Source: Dyella_B sp035277725
Lineage (GTDB): Bacteria > Pseudomonadota > Gammaproteobacteria > Xanthomonadales > Rhodanobacteraceae
Length of the DNA stretch: 40,955 bases
Assembly: GCF_035277725.1 (NCBI RefSeq)
Contig: NZ_DATEJY010000051.1
Span: 1-40,955, forward strand
Reading direction: 5' to 3'
Shown: positions 34,769 through 40,955 of the stretch, piece by piece
Numbering within the stretch: the first letter of the stretch is position 1
How the letters are laid out: the number at the start of each line of letters is the position of its first letter
Translations under genes and position numbers: made by a program
Notes under the pieces: generated by a model
Told to the model about the DNA's origin: nothing
The model's input: only the letters and a program-made list of their open reading frames with translations
Database searches by the model: none

Positions 34769-35184
34769 AGCACGAACCGCCCAGCGACAACGCCATGGAA
34801 CGCGAATGGGCGCTGCAGGAACGCGCCCTTCGCGACGAGCGCCTTGGATTGGACGCGCGCGATGATGCGAGGCTGCAACGTTATCGCGCCGTCGCGCGCG
34901 CATTGCGGCAGCCGCTGGATGAAGCGTTGCCATCCGACTTCGCCAGCCAGGTGGCCAAGGAAGTTGAGCGCCACACTATCGACACGATGCGCCTGGAGCT
35001 CTATCTGAGCTGGGCGTTGCTCAGCGTGTTGGCGGTCGCATTGCTTGGATTGGTCGTGCGCTACAGCAGACTGGTGCAGGCATGGCTGTCCAATCCATGG
35101 CTGGTGGCGCTCGCTGTGTGCTTTGCGTTGCCTGCACTGCTTGGCAAGTTGCCCGCGGTGAATCGCCGTCGTAGGCCGGGATGA
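34765..35184 (+). CDS. Putative membrane anti-sigma factor
   Basis: A 139-residue protein with an acidic-basic cytoplasmic N-terminal half (about 1-72, charged helices) and two TM segments (about 75-95, LSWALLSVLAVALLGLVV, and 108-128). No zinc-binding HxxxCxxC motif is present, so it is not a classical ZAS anti-sigma factor; the function is inferred from the coupled position after the ECF sigma gene. The last codons RRRRPG and the stop TGA (35182-35184) come from the family 2 repeat that starts at 35171, so the original C-terminus was probably altered. Confidence 0.7.
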   Translation: MKHEPPSDNAMEREWALQERALRDERLGLDARDDARLQRYRAVARALRQPLDEALPSDFASQVAKEVERHTIDTMRLELYLSWALLSVLAVALLGLVVRYSRLVQAWLSNPWLVALAVCFALPALLGKLPAVNRRRRPG

Positions 35185-35233
35185 AATCCAAGCTTCGATG
35201 ACCTGACGAGGCTGGGATTTCATCGCAGACTAC
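35171..35233. repeat. Inverted repeat pair (family 2), overlaps a gene end
   Basis: The left arm (35171-35193) and right arm (35211-35233) share the CTGGGATTTCATC core in inverted order with a few mismatches. It contains the last four codons and the stop of the putative anti-sigma gene and lies five bases from the stop of the convergent gene at 35238. Confidence 0.8.
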
Positions 35234-35237
35234 AACG

Positions 35238-35609
35238 CTACGGCACTATCCACGAACCAACGTGGTCGTTGCGATAGAGCGTCCCCGGCCGGTAGGCGTG
35301 ATGTTTGCAGACGTTGAAGTTGCGGGCGAGGATGCGATGACCATTCGACAGTACGGTGCGAAGATCGCGAAGGCAGCCCGCGTCATCGTCGCGAAACGCC
35401 AGGGTTACGGCAAGCTTGTAATCGAACCACGAATCCTTCGCGGGGCTTTTGAAGTCCATCTCGGTCCAGCGTTCGCTTCCCGCCGGAGCCATCGCAAAAG
35501 AAACGATGCTGCCACGGGTGTCGTTCACCACCTCAATGTTGTGCGCCGAGGCGGCCAGGGTGGCAAAGGGAAAACAGGCAAAGCACAGCATGGCTAGACA
35601 GGAACGCAT
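35238..35609 (-). CDS. Small exported protein, paralogue B
   Basis: A 123-residue protein with a signal peptide (MRSCLAMLCFACFPFATLAA). The mature part starts HNIEVVNDTRGSIVSFAMAP, and WTEMDFKSPAKDSWFDYKLA and RNFNVCKHHAYRPGTLY match the paralogue at 33267-33635 position by position. The paired cysteines (GCLRDL and NVCKHH) are conserved. It has a strong ribosome site (aaaaggag). It stands convergent to the sigma operon on one side, while the other copy is divergent from it on the other. The duplication includes upstream non-coding sequence. Confidence 0.85.
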   Translation of the reverse strand: MRSCLAMLCFACFPFATLAASAHNIEVVNDTRGSIVSFAMAPAGSERWTEMDFKSPAKDSWFDYKLAVTLAFRDDDAGCLRDLRTVLSNGHRILARNFNVCKHHAYRPGTLYRNDHVGSWIVP

Positions 35610-35773
35610 GACGCTCTCCTTTTGAAAGGCGCAGCAGGCCCGCGGCCGGCATGCATGGCATGCAGCGGGATGGACGGCCAAAAAGTGACGGGCTATCGGA
35701 GAGTAGATGCCTGTGGCGGAAAAACGGTTGCAGGGGCGTTGCCTGGCAAGTTGCCCGCGGTGATCCGCCGTGC

Positions 35774-35835
35774 GCAGGCTGGGATGAAATCCCAGCTTGG
35801 CGGCCTTCTGATGCTGGGATTTCATCCCAGCTTAC
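35774..35835. repeat. Inverted repeat pair (family 2) next to sufS end
   Basis: Arms about 35774-35796 and 35813-35835 carry CTGGGATGAAATCCCAG and its partner in inverted order. The pair ends four bases before the sufS stop. It may terminate sufBCDS transcripts or mark the breakpoint of the insertion that separated sufS from the GNAT-Rieske genes. Confidence 0.85.
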
Positions 35836-35838
35836 GTG

Positions 35839-37086
35839 TCACATCAACAGCCTGCGGACCTTCAGCAGCGCGGTGACAAACGCATCGACTTCCTCGCGCG
35901 TGTTGTAGAACGCGAGCGATGCGCGCAACGTAGCCGGCACGCCGTAGAACTGCATCAACGGATGCGCGCAATGGTGACCCGAGCGCACTGCCACGCCTTC
36001 CAGATCGAGTAGCGTTGCCATATCGGTCGCTTGCGCACCTTCGATCAGGAAGGAAATTACCGGCTCTTTTTCCTTGGCCTCGCCGAAGATGCGTACACCG
36101 GGAATCTCGCGCAGGCGCTCGGTGGCGTAGGTGAGCAATTCGTATTCCCACGCGCGGATCGCTTCGAAGCCGAGGCCCTGGTAGTAATCGATCGCCGCGC
36201 CCACACCGGCAAAGCCGGCAATATTCGGCGTGCCGGCTTCGAATTTGTGCGGAGGATCGGCAAAGGTGGTGCCGTCGAAACGCACTTCGCGAATCATTTC
36301 GCCGCCGCCGAAGAACGGCGGCATCGCCTGCAGGTGTTCGCGCTTGGCCCACAATGCGCCCGTACCGGTGGGAGCCAGCATCTTGTGACCGGTGATCGCG
36401 TAGAAATCGCAACCCAGCGCCTGCACGTCCACCGGCCGATGCGGCAATGCCTGCGAGCCATCTACCACTAACGGAATGCCACGCTTGCGGCATTCGCGCG
36501 CGATCTCGCGCACCGGGTTCACCGTGCCGAGCACGTTGGATACATGCGCGACGCAAGCCAGCTTTACTTCCGGCGTCAGCAGCTCGACGAATTTCTCCAG
36601 GATCAGCTCGCCGTTCTGGTCGATCGGCGCGGCCTTCACCGTGGCGCCCGTGCGTGCGGCAACGAGCTGCCACGGCACGATATTGGCGTGGTGCTCCATC
36701 ACCGTGGTAAGGATGGCATCGCCCGGCTGCAGACGCGGCAGCGCATAGCTGTACGCCACCAGGTTCATGGATTGCGTCGTGCCGGAGGTGAGAATCAGCT
36801 CGTTGCGCGACGTGGCATTGATGAACGCGGCCAGCTTATCGCGTGCGTTCTCGTAGGCCGCCGTCGCCTCTTCGCCCAATTGATGCACCGCGCGCGCGAC
36901 GTTCGCATTGTGCTCGCGATAGTGCCGGTCGACCGCTTCGATCACCTGCCGTGGTTTCTGGCTGGTGTTGGCATTGTCGAAATACACCAGCGGCTTGCCA
37001 TGCACACTGCGCGACAGCAGCGGAAAATCCGCGCGCACGCGCTGGACATCGAAATCAACGGAAGGATGGCTGGGCTTGACGGTCAT
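35839..37086 (-). CDS. sufS: Cysteine desulfurase SufS
   Basis: A 415-residue class V aminotransferase-fold enzyme that takes sulfur from L-cysteine for Fe-S cluster assembly. The PLP lysine is Lys235 in ITGHKMLAPTG, and the active-site Cys373 lies in RSGHHCAHPLM, the group II (SufS/CsdA) signature. EHHANIVPWQ and VDGSQALPHRPVD are family segments. Length is normal for SufS. It follows sufD by 9 bases in the suf operon. SufE, the usual sulfur acceptor, is not in the visible part. Confidence 0.96.
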   Translation of the reverse strand: MTVKPSHPSVDFDVQRVRADFPLLSRSVHGKPLVYFDNANTSQKPRQVIEAVDRHYREHNANVARAVHQLGEEATAAYENARDKLAAFINATSRNELILTSGTTQSMNLVAYSYALPRLQPGDAILTTVMEHHANIVPWQLVAARTGATVKAAPIDQNGELILEKFVELLTPEVKLACVAHVSNVLGTVNPVREIARECRKRGIPLVVDGSQALPHRPVDVQALGCDFYAITGHKMLAPTGTGALWAKREHLQAMPPFFGGGEMIREVRFDGTTFADPPHKFEAGTPNIAGFAGVGAAIDYYQGLGFEAIRAWEYELLTYATERLREIPGVRIFGEAKEKEPVISFLIEGAQATDMATLLDLEGVAVRSGHHCAHPLMQFYGVPATLRASLAFYNTREEVDAFVTALLKVRRLLM

Positions 37087-37095
37087 GGGAACGAT

Positions 37096-38409
37096 TCAGG
37101 GCAAATGCGCGAGCAACGCGTCGGAGAAGTGATCGCGCAGGGTTTCGTTGGGCAACGCCGTAAAGACCGCGCGGCAGAATGCGGCGGTGAGCAGCGCACG
37201 CGCCTCGGCCTGCGGCAGGCCACGCGAGCGCAGGTAGAACAGCGCACGCTCGTCGAGCTGGCCGACGGTGGCGCCGTGCGCGGCTTTCACCTCATCGGCG
37301 TAGATTTCCAGTTCCGGCTTGGTGTCGATCTCGGCCAGCGGCGACAGCAACAGGTTCTTGTTGCTGAGGCTGGCATCGCTGCCATCCGCGCCTTGCGCTA
37401 CCACGATCGCGCCGCGGAACACGCCACGCGCGCGCTCATCGGCCACGCCGCGCCAGATGGATTCGGAAGCAGTGTCGAGCGCCTGGTGGTTGATCGACAG
37501 TTGCGTATCGACATGCTGGCGTCCGCGCAGCACGAACACGCCGCGCGTATCGAAGCGAGCTGCGTCACCACGCAATTCGGCGTGCAGGTCATGGCGCACC
37601 AGTGCACCACCCAGTTCCAGCACGTGCAACATGGCCTGCGACTTGGCGCCGAGATGCACGCTGCCACGCCGGATCAGCGTGCTTTCCTCGCCGGCGTTCT
37701 GCAGCAGCGTGTGTTGTAGCTTGGCGCCATCACGCACCACGATCTCGCTGACCAGCGTGCCGAGGTGCTTGTGCTGCGCGGTAGCCAGGTGATGCTCGAC
37801 CAGATCGAGTTCGGCACCCTCGCCCAGTTCGATCACGTTGCGCACGTGCCAGGCCACGTCGGCCTGCGCCGGCGTGCCGACGAAGCACACGTGAATCGGC
37901 TTGGCGATGCGCGCACCGGCGGCAACGCGCAACACCACGCCGTCGCCGGCCAACGCCGCATTGAGCCGAGCGAACACGTCGGCGGTGTCGCGATAGTGAC
38001 GGCTGAGCGCGAAGCGCAGCGGTTCCGGATCGTTCTCCAGCACCTTGGACAGTGGCTGCAGCGTCAGTCCAGGCGGCAACGCTTCCAGCTTCGAGAGGTT
38101 GGCACGGAACACACCATTGACGAATACGAGGCGCGGACCATCCATGCCGGGCAAGGTCAGCGCATGGGTGTCGACCGGATGCGTGGCGGCGGCGGCATCG
38201 CCCAATGCAAAACGGCGCTGGCCCAGCGCGCGCAGAGCGGTGTATTTCCATGCTTCGGCTCGCGTATCCGGCAAGCCGGCCGCGATGAACGCTTCCAGGT
38301 TTTCGCGCCGCGCCGCATCCAGCCATGCCAGTCCGCTACCGGGCAGGCGCAGGTTGGAGGCCTCGCGCAAGGCGTCGATAAAAGGCAGCGGTGCCGGTGA
38401 CTGGCTCAT
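37096..38409 (-). CDS. sufD: Fe-S cluster assembly protein SufD
   Basis: A 437-residue scaffold subunit of the SufBC2D complex. The C-terminal right-handed beta-helix is recognisable from VRDGAKLQHTLLQNAGEEST, DTRGVFVLRGRQHVDTQL and KAAHGATVGQLDERALFYLR; the conserved His in AAHGATVG is the SufD residue at the SufB-SufD interface. The N-terminal helical part (MSQSPAPLPFIDALREAS) is variable, as usual. Its start overlaps the sufC stop by four bases (ATGA), ensuring coupled production. Confidence 0.95.
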   Translation of the reverse strand: MSQSPAPLPFIDALREASNLRLPGSGLAWLDAARRENLEAFIAAGLPDTRAEAWKYTALRALGQRRFALGDAAAATHPVDTHALTLPGMDGPRLVFVNGVFRANLSKLEALPPGLTLQPLSKVLENDPEPLRFALSRHYRDTADVFARLNAALAGDGVVLRVAAGARIAKPIHVCFVGTPAQADVAWHVRNVIELGEGAELDLVEHHLATAQHKHLGTLVSEIVVRDGAKLQHTLLQNAGEESTLIRRGSVHLGAKSQAMLHVLELGGALVRHDLHAELRGDAARFDTRGVFVLRGRQHVDTQLSINHQALDTASESIWRGVADERARGVFRGAIVVAQGADGSDASLSNKNLLLSPLAEIDTKPELEIYADEVKAAHGATVGQLDERALFYLRSRGLPQAEARALLTAAFCRAVFTALPNETLRDHFSDALLAHLP

Positions 38410-39179
38410 GCACGCGCCCCGTTCGCCAGCGCAGGATCGCGCTCGTTGACCCAGGCGTAACCGTGTTCTTCGAGTTTGAGCGCCAGCGTCTTGTCACCGC
38501 TTTCGACGATGCGGCCATCCGCCAGCACATGCACGAAATCCGGCTCGATGTAATCGAGCAGGCGCTGGTAGTGCGTGATGACCAGGAAGGCGCGATCCGG
38601 CGAACGCAGCGCATTCACGCCCTGCGCCACTTGCTTGAGTGCATCGATGTCGAGGCCGGAATCGGTTTCGTCGAGAATCGCCAGCTTCGGCTCCAGCACG
38701 GCCATCTGGAAGATTTCGTTGCGCTTCTTCTCGCCGCCCGAAAAACCTTCGTTGACGGCGCGGTGCAGCAGCTCGTCGGAGATCTGCATGATCTTCAGCT
38801 TCTCGCGCACCAGCTTCAGGAACTGCATGGAATCCAGTTCCGCCTCGCCACGCTGCTTGCGTTGGGCATTGAGCGCGGCGCGCAGGAAGTAGGTGTTGTT
38901 TACGCCAGGGATTTCCACCGGGTATTGGAAAGCGAGGAACACACCGGCCGCGGCGCGATCTTCCGGCTCCAGCGCGAGCAGATCGCGGCCTTGGAACGTG
39001 ACGGAGCCTTGCGTGACTTCATAGCCATCGCGGCCGGACAAGACGTTGCCCAGCGTGGACTTGCCGGCGCCGTTCGGCCCCATGATGGCGTGCACTTCGC
39101 CCGGATTCACGGTGAGCGTGAGGCCCTTGAGAATGTCCTTGCCCTCGACGCGGGCGTGCAGGTTTTCGATCTTCAACAT
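38406..39179 (-). CDS. sufC: SUF system ATPase SufC
   Basis: A 257-residue ABC-type ATPase without membrane domain, the motor of SufBC2D. Walker A is GPNGAGKST, the Q-loop region is FLAFQYPVEIPGV, the signature FSGGEKKRNEIFQ, Walker B LAILDETDSGLD and the H-loop ITHYQRLL; the DETDSGLDIDAL wording is specific to SufC. Its ATG (39177-39179) stands one base after the stop of the LprI-like gene, so translation depends on that unusual neighbour rather than directly on sufB. Confidence 0.97.
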   Translation of the reverse strand: MLKIENLHARVEGKDILKGLTLTVNPGEVHAIMGPNGAGKSTLGNVLSGRDGYEVTQGSVTFQGRDLLALEPEDRAAAGVFLAFQYPVEIPGVNNTYFLRAALNAQRKQRGEAELDSMQFLKLVREKLKIMQISDELLHRAVNEGFSGGEKKRNEIFQMAVLEPKLAILDETDSGLDIDALKQVAQGVNALRSPDRAFLVITHYQRLLDYIEPDFVHVLADGRIVESGDKTLALKLEEHGYAWVNERDPALANGARA

Positions 39180-39180
39180 G

Positions 39181-39630
39181 TCACTTCAAATCCGCAGAGT
39201 TTTTGATGGAACCGGCGCACGTATCGCCTTCCTGTGCGCCCTTTAGCCAAGCTTGCAGTTGCTCGATGCGTTGCTGCGTGAGGTCGGTTTGCAACTGACT
39301 CACGCACATGGGGTAAACCGAACCGTACTGCGTGGCCGCGTCTTCGCCTTTGCCTACCGGAAAATGTGCGGCGACTTCCGCATCCCGGAATTGCAGCCAC
39401 AGCTTTTGTGAAGCCTTGAGCTTTTCGAGGAAAGCCGGCTGGTCTTTGTATTTGACCAGGATGGCCTTCCACACTTTGTTGAGTTGCTGGTCGGCCTTGG
39501 TGAATTCACCGGCGGCACAAGCATTGAGGCCGGCCTGTGAACCCGTTGCGTAGCAAGCAACATCCGCCCCTGCCGCATGCGCGCTGATGGGGAGTGCAAG
39601 ACCCAGCAGGAACAACCATGATGTTTTCAT
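39181..39630 (-). CDS. Exported LprI/DUF1311-like protein inside the suf operon
   Basis: A 149-residue protein with a signal peptide (MKTSWLFLLGLALPISAHA). The mature part has the pattern seen in LprI-type lysozyme-inhibitor/DUF1311 proteins: an early Cys, LNACAAGEFTKADQQLNKVW, then LEKLKASQKLWLQFRDAE, then YPMCVSQLQTDLTQQRIEQL and a late Cys. The four cysteines probably form two disulfides. Function in the family is poorly known; some relatives inhibit lysozyme. Position between sufB and sufC is unexpected for a periplasmic protein and suggests insertion. It is coupled on both sides (ATGA overlap upstream, one base gap to sufC). Confidence 0.85.
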   Translation of the reverse strand: MKTSWLFLLGLALPISAHAAGADVACYATGSQAGLNACAAGEFTKADQQLNKVWKAILVKYKDQPAFLEKLKASQKLWLQFRDAEVAAHFPVGKGEDAATQYGSVYPMCVSQLQTDLTQQRIEQLQAWLKGAQEGDTCAGSIKNSADLK

Positions 39631-39944
39631 TGCATGACCTCCTCCGCAGATAGAACGCAGCTGCCTTTTGCCTTGATGGCCGCATAGAGCGCGTCGGGTG
39701 CCAGATCAACCTCGCCAGGCCACGTCACTGCCCCCGACTCGACTCGAACGGCCTCGAATACCGATGGCTCGCGTAGCGACGCAAATACGCCAGCGGAGTC
39801 GCTATTCACTAGCGCTGACATGTCAATTACGCCGGATGTTCCATCACCGAAACGCACGTCCAAACGGAAGGCCGGCATCGCTATCACCGCCGCGACGTGC
39901 CATGGCGAAGCAGCGTTCAATCCAACAGCTTGAATGTCTGCCAT
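39627..39944 (-). CDS. DUF2442-like small protein inside the suf operon
   Basis: A 105-residue protein. The sequence AAVIAMPAFRLDVRFGDGTSGVIDMSALV followed later by VTWPGEVDLAPDALY fits the DUF2442 family (short beta-rich proteins). DUF2442 genes often stand beside DUF4160 genes in toxin-antitoxin-like pairs; no partner is visible. The ATG at 39944 is chosen over one 18 bases upstream because family members start close to this position. It is coupled to the LprI-like gene by a 4-base overlap. Confidence 0.8.
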   Translation of the reverse strand: MADIQAVGLNAASPWHVAAVIAMPAFRLDVRFGDGTSGVIDMSALVNSDSAGVFASLREPSVFEAVRVESGAVTWPGEVDLAPDALYAAIKAKGSCVLSAEEVMQ

Positions 39945-39973
39945 TGACCTTTTCCTCGTCATGTACCTAGAGC

Positions 39974-40053
39974 CGTCATTCCCGCGAAAGCGGGAATCCA
40001 TTTTTGCTCTGATGCAAAAGCGAAGATGGATTCCCGCTTCCGCGGGAATGACG
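39974..40053. repeat. dRS3-like inverted pair (family 3) between sufB and the inserted genes
   Basis: Arms 39974-40001 and 40026-40053 are inverted with one mismatch in 28; the core is ATTCCCGCGAAAGCGGGAAT. A hairpin TTTTGC/GCAAAA lies in the spacer. It starts 24 bases after the sufB stop, at the border of the two extra genes. Confidence 0.9.
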
Positions 40054-40076
40054 TCCATGAACATGTCGCGCCACCC

Positions 40077-40955
40077 TTAACCCACCGCTCCTTCCAGCGA
40101 AACCTCCAGCAGCTTCTTCGCCTCCACCGCAAACTCCATCGGCAGCTCGCGGAACACCTGCTTGCAGAAGCCGTCCACGATCATCGACACCGCGTCTTCT
40201 TCGCCGATGCCGCGCGCGCGGCAGTAGAACAATTGGTCGTCGGAGATCTTGGAGGTGGTGGCCTCGTGCTCGACGATGGCGGTGGGGTTCTTCACTTCCA
40301 TATACGGGAAGGTGTGCGCACCGCACTTCTTGCCGATCAGCAGCGAATCGCACTGCGTGTAGTTGCGCGCGCCCTCGGCACCCTTCTCCACTTTCACCAA
40401 GCCGCGATAGCTGTTGGAACTCTTGCCCGCGCTGATGCCCTTGGACACGATCTTGGACTTGGTGCCCTTGCCGATGTGGATCATCTTGGTGCCGGTATCG
40501 GCCTGCTGGCGATGATGCGTGAGCGCTACCGAGTAGAACTCGCCCACCGAACGATCGCCGCGCAGCACGCAGCTGGGGTATTTCCAGGTGATCGCCGAAC
40601 CGGTTTCCACCTGGGTCCAGGAAATCTTGGCATCGTCGCCACGGCAATCGCCGCGCTTGGTGACGAAGTTGTAGATGCCGCCACGGCCTTCTTCGTCGCC
40701 GGGATACCAGTTCTGCACGGTGGAATATTTGATCTGCGCTTTTTCCTGTGCGACCAGTTCCACTACCGCCGCGTGCAGCTGATTCTCGTCGCGCATCGGC
40801 GCTGTGCAGCCTTCCAGATACGACACGTAGGCACCGTCTTCGGCAATGATCAGCGTGCGCTCGAACTGGCCGGTGTGGCCGGCGTTGATGCGGAAATAGG
40901 TGGACAGCTCCATCGGGCAGCGCACGCCCTTGGGGATGAACACGAACGAGCCATC
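40077..40955 (-). CDS. sufB: Fe-S cluster assembly protein SufB, 3' part (partial)
   Basis: The last 292 codons are present; the gene continues beyond the window end. SufB is the scaffold on which the cluster forms in SufBC2D. DGSFVFIPKGVRCPMELSTY, FERTLIIAEDGAYVSYLEGC (with the conserved Cys) and YTQCDSLLIGKKCGAHTFP are characteristic; VEHEATTSKISDDQLFYCRA is the conserved C-terminal end of the beta-helix. The ring residues Glu and Cys needed for sulfur transfer appear intact. It is the first suf gene seen; sufR/iscR-like control would lie upstream, outside the window. Confidence 0.97.
   Translation of the reverse strand, partial: DGSFVFIPKGVRCPMELSTYFRINAGHTGQFERTLIIAEDGAYVSYLEGCTAPMRDENQLHAAVVELVAQEKAQIKYSTVQNWYPGDEEGRGGIYNFVTKRGDCRGDDAKISWTQVETGSAITWKYPSCVLRGDRSVGEFYSVALTHHRQQADTGTKMIHIGKGTKSKIVSKGISAGKSSNSYRGLVKVEKGAEGARNYTQCDSLLIGKKCGAHTFPYMEVKNPTAIVEHEATTSKISDDQLFYCRARGIGEEDAVSMIVDGFCKQVFRELPMEFAVEAKKLLEVSLEGAVG

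Noticed and set aside
36544..37719. Long plus-strand frame opposite sufS and sufD
   Set aside because: Spans two well-identified minus-strand genes; composition is that of an antisense shadow.

Overview
The window is GC-rich proteobacterial chromosome with no phage, plasmid, CRISPR, rRNA or tRNA signal. The PilY1-PilE tail, the RapA, YggS and SUF proteins, and the many dispersed palindromic repeats between genes suggest a gammaproteobacterium of the Xanthomonadales, probably Rhodanobacteraceae (Dyella, Luteibacter or Rhodanobacter type). This placement is inferred from gene content and protein style, not from a marker-gene search.

Layout. 1-2365: end of a type IV pilus minor-pilin operon (pilY1 3' part, pilE). 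2490-5330: rapA. 5403-7447 (minus): rhomboid protease and amino-acid permease. 7811-10909 (minus): NlpC/P60 cell-wall hydrolase with a structured upstream region, then an M20 peptidase-yggS pair. 11207-12685 (plus): ComEA-like protein, then a SET-domain protein coupled to a GNAT acetyltransferase. 12759-15883 (minus): M1-type zinc metallopeptidase and a membrane protein. 16158-18668 (plus): OmpR/TctE-like two-component system, its two genes separated by an unusual set of nested inverted repeats. 18695-19321 (minus): higBA toxin-antitoxin pair. 19676-22028 (minus): class III aminotransferase and HAD phosphatase. 22221-26474 (plus): tripartite ABC exporter (NodT/TolC lipoprotein, FtsX-type permease, ATPase, HlyD-type adaptor), laid out like DevBCA-TolC or MacAB-TolC systems. 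26559-31878 (minus): one-module NRPS (C-A-T-TE) coupled to a GT1 glycosyltransferase. 32330-40955 (minus): a SUF iron-sulfur operon (sufB, sufC, sufD, sufS, then GNAT and Rieske ferredoxin). It is interrupted by two small genes between sufB and sufC, and by an ECF sigma locus flanked by two paralogous exported proteins between sufS and the GNAT gene.

How the genes may work together. The NRPS, glycosyltransferase and neighbouring exporter could make and export a small acylated, possibly glycosylated, amino acid. This is a hypothesis: the exporter is convergent with the biosynthetic pair, not in one operon. The SUF proteins build Fe-S clusters, and the Rieske ferredoxin is a possible client or partner. 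Palindromic repeats of at least three families fill most convergent gaps and in several cases contain the stop codon of the neighbouring gene. The best candidates for undescribed biology are the structured element between the two-component genes (16838-17291), the one-module NRPS/GT/exporter neighbourhood, the structured RNA candidate upstream of the NlpC gene, and the duplicated exported proteins around the sigma locus.
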